Below the pieces are notes generated by a model. The model saw only the letters and a list, made by a program, of their open reading frames with translations. It made no database searches and had not been told where the DNA came from. A DNA stretch of 64,000 nucleotides from Sphingobacteriales bacterium TSM_CSM (GTDB lineage Bacteria > Bacteroidota > Bacteroidia > Chitinophagales > UBA2359), in NCBI GenBank assembly GCA_002212725.1, contig MTCR01000117.1, forward strand, positions 1 through 64,000. The letters run 5' to 3'. Below are positions 1-8,208 of the stretch, piece by piece (the stretch's first letter is position 1; every line of letters begins with the position of its first letter). The position numbers and the translations under genes were made by a program.

Positions 1-33
1 CTCCCAAATGCCGCAGCAAGCAACTTCTGTTAC

Positions 34-1464
34 CTAATATACTGAAAAGTTAGGGCTTAATAGCTCATGATAAACATTGTACATTGCCGTATCAATTTGT
101 GCATCAAACATAGCTTGGTTGTAGGGATGTGCCATGCCACCTTCGGGAACAAGGTGCTGACCACCTTCGTAATAAATAAGAGGTAAATTGTAGGTATTGG
201 CAGTAGCTTTGTTGCCTGCAAAAACAGTTTTTAATTCTGCAAAAGATTTGCGTGTAAGCCTGATAACATCTGCGGGCGTGGCACCGGCTCCCAAAATGTC
301 TAAACTGTCGTAATAGTAAGGGCGTAAATCAATGTAGGCGGCAGGCGAGAGTGCGTCGGCACCGCCATTGGCACTTAAATAGTTCATGACCTGCTGCCCT
401 ACCCATGGATTTCCGTTTTGACAAGCTGCAACCCGCACCACGCGGTTGCTAAATGATGCGCCAAAAACCGATGCCCAAATATCAAACACACGGTCGGCAA
501 AGTAGGCATACTTTTGCGCCAAATTGGGCAGCGAAGCGGGTCCGTTGGTATTTACCCAATTTTGTTCGAACCACATTACGGGGTTCCAAAGTTCGTTGCT
601 GTATTCAAGGTAAATTTTGCTGTTTGTGTTCAGGCTGTCTCTGAAAAAAATAGCCATTTCGCGTATATAGTTGGTATCGGCTTGGGCGGGTACATTAATC
701 CAGATATCTTTTTGGGTAATGTTGCCCAGTTGTATGATATGTTCGTAAGCGCATCCGGCATGTGGCGATGAGGTGGCATAAGTTCCTTGTGTATAATAGG
801 AGGGTTTCCGGCGACTTTCCCATGTAACAAGGTCGTTGCCGTTGGTAAAAGTCCATGATGTAAAACGCAATACCGAGAAGGGAGCTATTTTATCTAAAAA
901 GGCTTGGTTGAAGGGTTGCGTTTGGTAGGTAAATTCGGTGCCGGGCATCAGTACGCGGATATTGCGCACGTGGTCTGCCGCACTTGACGTGAGAATTTTA
1001 AGAAAAATACCCGCATTACTTGGTGTAGCAACATTAAAGGCAACACGTCCGGGTGTAGTGCTTGTTACAGCAGCATCGCCACCTAACTGAAATGTGCCTG
1101 TGCCGTCGTACAACATCACGTATTCGCCCGATGGATATTGTCCGTTGATGTTGTTGAGCATGGTGGTTGCCACTACCTGGGGCTGTGTTTGCCCCGCTAC
1201 CGTTACGGGCAGCGAAAGCGGATAGCCATCGGCATCTAACGAAATGGAAGTCAATACATTGGTGTTGCCCGGCGAAGTGCTGTTGTTGTTTTGTGTTGAC
1301 CACAGCAAACACGATTTCATTACATCAACCATTGCTTGTTCATACTCTCGTTGCCAAAGGTTAAATCCGCGCAAGTTCATTCCCGTTTCCATACAATTGT
1401 TTTGTGCAAAAAGCCGGCAATTTGCCGTTGCAAAAAGAAATGTAAACAGTAATAATTTTTTCAT
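34..1464 (-). CDS. Secreted glycosidase-like protein, possibly cut short by an in-frame stop
   Basis: Seen: a 476-residue protein with a signal peptide (Lys-Lys start, hydrophobic core, cleavage after F-A-Q near residue 21). It is similar throughout to residues ~465-910 of the protein at 3080-6151. Shared blocks include YLEYSNE(L/V)WN with N290-E291, and YEGGQH with E433. Inference: the S-N-E and Y-E-G-G blocks resemble the acid/base and nucleophile strands of clan GH-A TIM-barrel glycosidases, so this may be an exported polysaccharide-degrading or -binding enzyme; the substrate is unknown. The last codons run into TAG at 34-36, whereas the paralogue continues with a conserved G-S-W block and a PKD-like tail. 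The same frame beyond the stop reads C-G-I-W, so the stop may interrupt the gene or be a sequencing error. First of a minus-strand run of secreted proteins. Confidence 0.7.
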   Translation of the reverse strand: MKKLLLFTFLFATANCRLFAQNNCMETGMNLRGFNLWQREYEQAMVDVMKSCLLWSTQNNNSTSPGNTNVLTSISLDADGYPLSLPVTVAGQTQPQVVATTMLNNINGQYPSGEYVMLYDGTGTFQLGGDAAVTSTTPGRVAFNVATPSNAGIFLKILTSSAADHVRNIRVLMPGTEFTYQTQPFNQAFLDKIAPFSVLRFTSWTFTNGNDLVTWESRRKPSYYTQGTYATSSPHAGCAYEHIIQLGNITQKDIWINVPAQADTNYIREMAIFFRDSLNTNSKIYLEYSNELWNPVMWFEQNWVNTNGPASLPNLAQKYAYFADRVFDIWASVFGASFSNRVVRVAACQNGNPWVGQQVMNYLSANGGADALSPAAYIDLRPYYYDSLDILGAGATPADVIRLTRKSFAELKTVFAGNKATANTYNLPLIYYEGGQHLVPEGGMAHPYNQAMFDAQIDTAMYNVYHELLSPNFSVY

Positions 1465-1509
1465 TGAAATGCGTTTTACCTGGATGTGTTTATAATGTTT
1501 TTGCCCTTT

Positions 1510-3060
1510 TTAAGGAATACTTTGCTGCACCTGTACCGTTCCGGCCGTGTCATTGTTCCACTGCACGGTAATGGTATTGGTGCCTTGCCCGCTTATGATA
1601 GTGCCGCCGGTTACTGTCCAATTGTAGGTGCTGCCGGTTATAGCGGGTGTGCTGTAGGTATAGGTTTGGTTAGCGCAAACATTGGCAAATGAACCGGTCA
1701 CTCCGTTTTGAGCAATAGCCGGTGCAGGAGTTGGATTTACGGTTACGTATAATTGGGCATAACCTCCGGGTCCGTAAGTATTGACTCCCCGCACCACGAT
1801 ATTGCCCGAAGTAGCCGCCGCACCAAAATTGACAGAAATGGTATTGGTACTGCTTGTACCGGTAACACCCGAAGGCAGGGTCCAACTATACGAAGTGGCG
1901 TTTGGAATGGATGGTACCGAATAAGTTACGTTATTCGTGCCCGAACAAACGGTACTAAGCCCGCTTAAGACACCGGCACAGCCGGGAATATGATTTTTTA
2001 CTACCCGATAAAGCAAAAAAGTAACAGCTTCCATACCCGACGGATAGGAATTGGTTAAGCCGCATACCGATACGCCAAGGCAAGTATCCTGAATCATTTT
2101 GCTTCTATAACCCCAGGTAGTGCCGCCATGCCCCCAGTATGTTTTTCCCTGAGTTGTTTCGCGCGATAACCCCAGTCCATATTGATAAGCAGAATTACCG
2201 GTAGAAACAAAAGTAGTCATTTCATTTAACGAGCTTTGGCTTATCAATTGACCTGAAAATAAGGCATTGTACCACTGTGCCATTTCTCGGGAGGTAGAAA
2301 ACAGCGCGCCGGCACAACCCGCAGCCGTATTTAATCCTACCCGTGAGGTATCGTTATAATCCGCTCCATTCCACCACCGGTGGGCAAGAATGCCGTTTTC
2401 GGGTTCTTCCACGTCATAAAAAGTGCTGTCCATATTTAGCGGCGTAAGAATACGGTTGCGGATAAGTTGCGAGATATGTGAACCTGTGGCGCTTTGTGCT
2501 ACCATACCCGCCAATACGTAGTTGGTATTGGAGTAGCCCCAATTGGTTTCGGGTGCAAACAAGGGCGCACCTACCCAGCCCATTACTTCTTCGGGTGTAA
2601 ACACGCGCGTTGGGTTGGCTATAATTGTATCCATCCAGGGAGGGGCAAAAAATGGGTCGGCAACGCCGCTTGTGTGGTTGAGTAGTTGTCGGATAGTAAT
2701 GTTCGGGTTAATATTGGCGTAGGTAGGCAGCCATTCATTCAACTGGTCGTCCAGGCTCAGCAAATTTTCTTCATCGAGCATAAGCATTACCGTTGCCACA
2801 AACAATTTGCTGTTGCTGGCAATGCCCATGCGCATATCGGGCGTAATGGACTGTCCGGTGTATGAATTACCTGTAACACCTGTCCAGAAGCCCTGCCCGG
2901 GTATATACACCGATGCCTCCATGCCCTTAATGTTGGAAATCTGCCCCACGTAGGTATTTAGCGTATCCTGCAGCATGGTTGCCAACAATGGATTAAATGT
3001 TTGTGCTTGTATAGGTTGAAACAAACAGCAATAAAGCAAAAGAGCGGTAAATTTTTTCAT
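1510..3060 (-). CDS. Secreted beta-lactamase-family serine hydrolase with two PKD-like C-terminal modules
   Basis: Seen: 516 residues counted from the ATG at 3060, which begins a typical signal peptide (MKKF..., cleavage after Q-A-Q at ~20). The open frame extends 26 codons further upstream, but that part is not signal-like. Catalytic signatures of the PF00144 (class C beta-lactamase/DD-peptidase/esterase) family are S82-x-x-K85, Y176-S-N178 and H311-G-G. After ~360 come two PKD-like modules of the Bacteroidota type (T-V-C ... Y-x-W-T ... S-G-Q-G-T), the second ending abruptly at Q-S-I-P. Family knowledge: such exported serine hydrolases act on peptides, esters or D-amino-acid substrates; the substrate here cannot be told. 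The tail is shared with the proteins at 3080 and 8209. It lies between two glycosidase-like paralogues on the same strand, 19 bp from the upstream gene, so co-transcription is likely. Confidence 0.88.
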   Translation of the reverse strand: MKKFTALLLYCCLFQPIQAQTFNPLLATMLQDTLNTYVGQISNIKGMEASVYIPGQGFWTGVTGNSYTGQSITPDMRMGIASNSKLFVATVMLMLDEENLLSLDDQLNEWLPTYANINPNITIRQLLNHTSGVADPFFAPPWMDTIIANPTRVFTPEEVMGWVGAPLFAPETNWGYSNTNYVLAGMVAQSATGSHISQLIRNRILTPLNMDSTFYDVEEPENGILAHRWWNGADYNDTSRVGLNTAAGCAGALFSTSREMAQWYNALFSGQLISQSSLNEMTTFVSTGNSAYQYGLGLSRETTQGKTYWGHGGTTWGYRSKMIQDTCLGVSVCGLTNSYPSGMEAVTFLLYRVVKNHIPGCAGVLSGLSTVCSGTNNVTYSVPSIPNATSYSWTLPSGVTGTSSTNTISVNFGAAATSGNIVVRGVNTYGPGGYAQLYVTVNPTPAPAIAQNGVTGSFANVCANQTYTYSTPAITGSTYNWTVTGGTIISGQGTNTITVQWNNDTAGTVQVQQSIP

Positions 3061-3079
3061 TGTATAGCTATTTAAAAAA

Positions 3080-6000
3080 TTAAGGTGCCGTTTGATGCAC
3101 CTGTACTGTTCCTGCCGTTCCGGTATTCCATTGCACAAGGATTGAGTTTGTGCCTTGTCCGCTCAAAATTGTTCCGCCGCTAACCGTCCATACATAAGTA
3201 GTGCCGGGTGGGCCGGGCGGTGTTGAATATACTTCGCTTGCATTACTGCAAACAGTATTGCTTCCTGTAATAACGGGTACAGGTCTGTTGGGAATATTAT
3301 CCAATAGTGCCTGATATTTGGGTGCGGTGGTTATATAAGGCGGCTGAATGTCTATATCGTTCAACACACCCCACGAACCATACACACTTTCCTGCGGACT
3401 TGCCAAACTGAAATTGCCCGCCAATGTACAGCCCCAGGTGCGTATGGTATCCAGCACTTCGCTGTATAAATCATAAATGCCTGTGGTGTATTGGGCATCC
3501 CACATGGCCTGCTGATAATCGTAGGGAATGCCAAATACATTACCCACAAAATGCTGTCCGCCTTCGTAGGTTGCTATTTGTTTGCCAAACAATTTGATTT
3601 GTTCATAATCGCGTTTAAAGTAAGGAAGGCTGTTATACCAGGCATTTCGGGCATTGTCAATAATGTTTTGCGGCGAAGAACCTGCATTCAGAACCGGGTT
3701 TCCCGATGCGCTGTGGTCAAGCCCGAAATAGTGCGTTGGCGAACCATAATCCCACTCGCTTTGGTCTAATTGCGACAAAATTTGTTCGTTCAAATAATTG
3801 TAGGTAGTTTGTATGCCCAATACGCGTTTTACACGGCCGCTTTGTGCGCCAAACACACCATGCCAGATTTGAAAAATGCGCTTTGCTTTTTCGGCATATG
3901 CACGGGCATAGTTGAGGTTGCTTGGGCGGTTTTGGTCGTTATAGTGCGATTGGTCAAAAATCCAGTTCCACACTTCATTGCTGTACTCTAAGTAAATGTT
4001 GCTGTTTGGATTCAGATTATCGCGAAACAGGGTTGCCATTTGCGTAACATAGTTGTCATTGGCGGCGTGCGGCACACAAATCCACACATCTTTTTGGGTT
4101 TGATTGGCCAGTTGTATCATTACCTCATAAGGCACGCCGGTGGGTGTGGCGTAGGTGAAGTAACTTGTGGTGGAGCGGTTTGCCCAATCGGTAACAGGGT
4201 TGTTGTTGGTATGCCCCCAATCCATAAACCTAAGCATTTTAAACGGGGCAATTTTATCTGTAAACCCTTGGTAGAAAGGGTTGGCATTCAGGTCGGCAAA
4301 TTCATCGGCAAGGCGCAGTAAGCGTATGTTGCGTATATGGTTGCCCATACTGGAAGTAAGAATACTTACAAACAGGTTGTAGTTAAAATTAACGGTAAAC
4401 TGTATTCTGCCGGGGATATTGCCGGTAATGGTTACCCCGCCGCCTACTTCTATAGTGCCGCTGCCATCATAAAGCAAAACATATTGCTGCCCGGCTACCA
4501 GATTGGTGCCGGTAGGACTTTCGGAAGAAATAACGTAGCGCACCACTGTATTGGAGCCTGCTGTGGTAGTTTGTGGAATATGGGTGGGGTAGCCATCGGG
4601 GTCAAAACTCATCTGGTCTGAAATTCCGGGCACATTCCAACAAAAACAAGTAGTTGTGTAGGGAATGGGTTCGGGGCGCACGTGTTTAAAGAGGTTTTTC
4701 ATTGGTCGTTCCACGCCCCAATCGGCAAAACCACTCATGTTGGTGCCAATGTCCATGCTGCAGGCATCGGGTTGCCAGCCTGCACAAGTGGTGCTATCTG
4801 TAACCATGTGTAACTCAAACGCATCGGTACAGCCGCCCACACCGCTTGTTGCGGTAAAATTATATACACCCGCTGACAGATTTAGGTATTGGTTGCCGCT
4901 TGTAACGGGCATGAGTACGTTTAACGAATTGCGCAGTTCAAAACTTACGCCCGGTGCAGCATTTACGGTAATATGCCCGTTATTGTTGCCGCACGAAGGC
5001 ATGTTATTAACGGTAAAAGAGGTTTGGCATGGATAGGTATTATTTTCATCAAGAAGTGTAATGCTCTGATAAGCAGTATGTTGCAACCCTAAGTTATCGG
5101 TTACGGTGAGCGACGCGTTAATAGTACCCAAAACGTTGGTGTAGTTATGATTTACCGATACTCCTGTTTGCGTGGGCGAACCATCGCCGAAGTTCCACGT
5201 GTAGGTGAGGGTTTGTCCTTCGGGGTCGGTTGAAGCGCTGCCGTTAAAATTGACGCTTAAAGGCGTTTGTCCCGATGTGGGTGTTGCAGCAATGACGGCA
5301 GTGGGCGGCAAATTAACCGTAACGGTATTGTCGGGAGCTACACAAGTGTAGGATATGGCAAAACGCAACTCATCGGCGGCGCCACTTGCGGCGTTATTAC
5401 CCAAATAAACTGCAGCACTGCGAATAACATTGGCAGCGCCGCTGTTTTGTGTAATAGTAGGCACAGGGGTAGTATTGCCCAAAGTGGCCGGGTTTACATA
5501 CAGGGCAACATTGGTATTGCCCGGGTTAAAAATGATGCGCAGTACCATAAAAGCTGCTGTACCGGTAGTTACAGGCACCGATGCAGGGTAATAATTGCCA
5601 TTTAAGCGCAATGTCCAACGGCGTTGCCCGCCCACATCGGAATTGGCACTGCCAAAATAGCCTGCGGCAATATGCTGCGAAGCACAGCCCGAACACCAAC
5701 CTATACTGCCGTCGTTGTGCAAATCTATCCACACCGGTTCGTCGTTGTTTTCATCTTTGCGCAATAAAAAACTTGCCCAAAGTGTGTCGCCTGTTTGCGT
5801 GCCAATGCCGTTGTCGTATTGGGCAACATAGTTGGCAAATGCGCCGTTTTCGCTTACATCTAAGCGCCTGCCGGCAGTAAGGTAGGCGTAGCCCCCCGTA
5901 GTATATCTGCCCAGGGTTTGCAGCGCCCCAAACGACAACGACCCGCTGCCGTTATTGATTTGAAAACCCGGAATGGTGTTGTTTTCATTTTGCACATTCC

Positions 6001-6151
6001 ACACGCCGTTCCAGCCGGTGCCGCCGCTTAATCCGTTTAAGGGAATATTGGCGCTGTTATCAAAACCGTCGTAGGCAAGGTAGGTGCAGGGTTGGGCGTT
6101 GGTAATAAATATGCTTAAAAGGCCGAAAATAAGAAAAAGCGTTTTTTTCAT
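3080..6151 (-). CDS. Large modular secreted glycosidase-like protein (laminin-G-like, PKD, catalytic-like, PKD-like tail)
   Basis: Seen: 1023 residues with a signal peptide (MKKTLFLIF..., cleavage after N-A-Q). Order: a lectin/laminin-G-like beta region (~25-270), a classical PKD domain (~280-365, with W-N-F-G-D-G and S-L-T-V-T-D), a small beta region, the region shared with the protein at 34-1464 (~465-910, with YLEYSNEVWN and YEGGQH), and a PKD-like C-terminal module ending Q-T-A-P. Inference: the S-N-E and E-G-G pairs suggest a clan GH-A-like hydrolase, although homologues are usually annotated only as cellulose-binding or hypothetical proteins. It lacks the type A T9SS sorting domain present on other secreted proteins here. 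The terminal module is the same as in the serine hydrolases at 1510 and 8209. Probably the first gene of the unit that continues into the serine hydrolase. Confidence 0.8.
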   Translation of the reverse strand: MKKTLFLIFGLLSIFITNAQPCTYLAYDGFDNSANIPLNGLSGGTGWNGVWNVQNENNTIPGFQINNGSGSLSFGALQTLGRYTTGGYAYLTAGRRLDVSENGAFANYVAQYDNGIGTQTGDTLWASFLLRKDENNDEPVWIDLHNDGSIGWCSGCASQHIAAGYFGSANSDVGGQRRWTLRLNGNYYPASVPVTTGTAAFMVLRIIFNPGNTNVALYVNPATLGNTTPVPTITQNSGAANVIRSAAVYLGNNAASGAADELRFAISYTCVAPDNTVTVNLPPTAVIAATPTSGQTPLSVNFNGSASTDPEGQTLTYTWNFGDGSPTQTGVSVNHNYTNVLGTINASLTVTDNLGLQHTAYQSITLLDENNTYPCQTSFTVNNMPSCGNNNGHITVNAAPGVSFELRNSLNVLMPVTSGNQYLNLSAGVYNFTATSGVGGCTDAFELHMVTDSTTCAGWQPDACSMDIGTNMSGFADWGVERPMKNLFKHVRPEPIPYTTTCFCWNVPGISDQMSFDPDGYPTHIPQTTTAGSNTVVRYVISSESPTGTNLVAGQQYVLLYDGSGTIEVGGGVTITGNIPGRIQFTVNFNYNLFVSILTSSMGNHIRNIRLLRLADEFADLNANPFYQGFTDKIAPFKMLRFMDWGHTNNNPVTDWANRSTTSYFTYATPTGVPYEVMIQLANQTQKDVWICVPHAANDNYVTQMATLFRDNLNPNSNIYLEYSNEVWNWIFDQSHYNDQNRPSNLNYARAYAEKAKRIFQIWHGVFGAQSGRVKRVLGIQTTYNYLNEQILSQLDQSEWDYGSPTHYFGLDHSASGNPVLNAGSSPQNIIDNARNAWYNSLPYFKRDYEQIKLFGKQIATYEGGQHFVGNVFGIPYDYQQAMWDAQYTTGIYDLYSEVLDTIRTWGCTLAGNFSLASPQESVYGSWGVLNDIDIQPPYITTAPKYQALLDNIPNRPVPVITGSNTVCSNASEVYSTPPGPPGTTYVWTVSGGTILSGQGTNSILVQWNTGTAGTVQVHQTAP

Positions 6152-6386
6152 GGTGTTTGAAGCAGGTTGTGAGTTAAGTTAAGAATGTCTTGAGGTGTTA
6201 CGCCAGACTTGTATAAGCAAAAACAAGCAGGCCGGCGGCAGAAAAATATCCGGCGCGTTTTGCCTTCCATTACTTTGCAAGAGTAACAATAATTAAGTAT
6301 TTTGCAAAGAAAGAAAATATTTGTAAAAACTGCAAAAAAAACAATTTTTTACACCTTAATTGATACCATGCTTCAAACCAATTGAA

Positions 6387-6394
6387 TAACTTTG
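6387..6394 (+). promoter_or_regulatory. Possible -7 promoter element (TAACTTTG) for the lipoprotein gene
   Basis: TAACTTTG matches the Bacteroidota TAnnTTTG consensus and lies 36 bp before the ATG at 6430. The nearest upstream TTG is 24 bp away rather than 19-20, so the -33 half is poor. Confidence 0.35.
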
Positions 6395-6429
6395 CTCGCA
6401 TATTTTAAATATTAAACAACCAAAATTAC

Positions 6430-6927
6430 ATGAAAACAAAATTATTATTATTATCAGTCATACTGTTATTAAGCGCATGTTCGCCAATTATAAAAACGCA
6501 AACGGCCAAAACTATGCACATTTATGGCGGTGGAGTTATACAAAAACCGGTTGTAGCGGATTTAGATGTTGATGAAAATAAAGTAAAAGGTACCGCGACT
6601 GCATCGGGAGAATCGGTAGAGGCGGTTAAACAACAGGCCATTGTTAGCGCCCTTAAAAAAGCAAACGCCGATGTTTTGGTTGAACCCACTTTTGAAACAG
6701 AAATAAAAAACGGTCAAATTACCGCCACTGTAACCGGTTTTCCGGCAACATATACTAATTTTCGCCCCATCAAAGAGGGGGATTTGGAGTTGCTAAAAGC
6801 AGGAGTTATACATAGAGCCGAAGTGTATGAACCCGAGCAGCAAAAGAAAAAGCGCGGAGCGGGCGTGTTTTTTGGAATTCTTTTAGGAATTAGCGCTGTA
6901 GTGGGTATTTTAGCGGCTGTTTTATAA
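6430..6927 (+). CDS. Small lipoprotein with C-terminal membrane segment
   Basis: Seen: 165 residues. The N terminus is a lipoprotein signal with lipobox L-S-A-C (C17), followed by a mixed alpha/beta region. The C terminus is a hydrophobic helix (G-V-F-F-G-I-L-L-G ...) preceded by K-K-K-R, so the protein may be held in the membrane at both ends. The middle (~40-115) has an A-x-x-Q-A-I-x-x-A-L-x-x-A-x-A-D-V-L-V pattern, like small domains in other periplasmic Bacteroidota lipoproteins that read out a repeated alpha-beta unit. I do not recognise a named family. It stands alone on the plus strand, and its last 6 bp overlap the end of the convergent MFS gene. Confidence 0.75.
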   Translation: MKTKLLLLSVILLLSACSPIIKTQTAKTMHIYGGGVIQKPVVADLDVDENKVKGTATASGESVEAVKQQAIVSALKKANADVLVEPTFETEIKNGQITATVTGFPATYTNFRPIKEGDLELLKAGVIHRAEVYEPEQQKKKRGAGVFFGILLGISAVVGILAAVL

Positions 6928-8121
6928 TTGTGCCCTGCTTTTTAACCTGCCAAACAGCAGCCATGCCAGCAAAGAAACCACTACCACTGCAAACCACAAG
7001 GCATTATACCCAAGGTGGTAAATAATTTGCGTACCCAGGAGCGGTGCCAGAATGTTGGCAAAGGCGTAGGCAATTCCGTAAACCGAGGTATAAGCGCCTT
7101 CCTGCAACGGGGGTGCGTATTTGGTTGCCCACGAAATGCTGAACGGCATGACCAATATTTCACCAAACGAAATAAACACCATATACGCAATAGCCGCCGC
7201 CCAACTGTAAGCCGGCGGCAGGGTAAGCATGAGGTAGCTCAGAACATATACCAATAAACCAAGCCGAATAATCCAAACCGCCGGCCGAAAGCGCTCCAGG
7301 CGGTGTACCAGCGGCATTTCGGTTATTAACACCACCGCCCCGTTTATGGCAGAAACACAGCCAATGGTAAATTCGTTCCAGCCATATACCTGTTTAAAAA
7401 AGGGCGGTATTGTCCATACAATTTGCATAAAGGCCAAAGCACCCAAAAAGGTGGCAAAGGCAAACAGCATATATACCGGGTCTTTATAGGGCGATATACC
7501 GGCTATGAGTGGTTTTTCATCGCGGGGTTTGGCTGCATTGTTGTTTTTAGCGTGTACTTCGGGTACAAACAACAGCAGGGCAGCGGCCGAGGCAAAACAG
7601 GTAATGGCATCGGCCCAAAAAATATACTCCCAACTTTTGGTAATAAGCCAGCCGCCTACGGTAAGGGCAAAGGTAATAGCCATGTTAAACGACAGGCGCA
7701 TTAAAGAAAACGAACGGGTACGGTTAAAAACAGTACTGTTGAAACTGATGGCTACGGTATTTGCCGGCCGGAATGCTTCGGAAACTGTATTTAACCCGAA
7801 CAAAACCAGACACAACAGGTAAAAATTCTGTACCTGCATAAGCAACAGTATCATTAGCCCGGTGGCAGTTAAAGAAAATAACTGTACCTTTTGGTAGCCT
7901 AATTTATCGGTAAAATAACCGCCCAACTGATGCCCCAAAACCGCACCCAGTCCATATATTGACATGGCATACCCGGCTTCTGCAATGCTGTATTGTAACG
8001 CCCCCGTTATGTAAAGCGATAAAAAACACATAATCATGGCGCCACTGCGGTTAATCAAATTAACCATAGCCAGCAGCCACACCCTGTGCGACAAGCCTTT
8101 AAACGGTGTGAGTATGCCCAT
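6922..8121 (-). CDS. Major facilitator superfamily transporter
   Basis: Seen: 399 residues with about twelve hydrophobic segments and a charged central loop (~198-215). The first loop reads G-H-Q-L-G-G-Y-F-T-D-K-L-G, the MFS motif A (G-x-x-x-D-x-x-G) between helices 2 and 3. The size and layout fit the drug-efflux-type MFS group (MdtH/YceL-like). The substrate is not predictable. It starts at the ATG at 8121 and converges on the lipoprotein gene with a 6-bp overlap. The gene on its right is an unrelated secreted hydrolase on the same strand, 87 bp away. Confidence 0.88.
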   Translation of the reverse strand: MGILTPFKGLSHRVWLLAMVNLINRSGAMIMCFLSLYITGALQYSIAEAGYAMSIYGLGAVLGHQLGGYFTDKLGYQKVQLFSLTATGLMILLLMQVQNFYLLCLVLFGLNTVSEAFRPANTVAISFNSTVFNRTRSFSLMRLSFNMAITFALTVGGWLITKSWEYIFWADAITCFASAAALLLFVPEVHAKNNNAAKPRDEKPLIAGISPYKDPVYMLFAFATFLGALAFMQIVWTIPPFFKQVYGWNEFTIGCVSAINGAVVLITEMPLVHRLERFRPAVWIIRLGLLVYVLSYLMLTLPPAYSWAAAIAYMVFISFGEILVMPFSISWATKYAPPLQEGAYTSVYGIAYAFANILAPLLGTQIIYHLGYNALWFAVVVVSLLAWLLFGRLKSRAQL

Positions 8122-8208
8122 AAAACAGGAGCTTGATGCCGAAAAACTGCAAAAGTCTTTATTTTCAGCCGGTTTTTAATGCATCGTGCTGCTGTTGGTA
8201 AAAATAAA

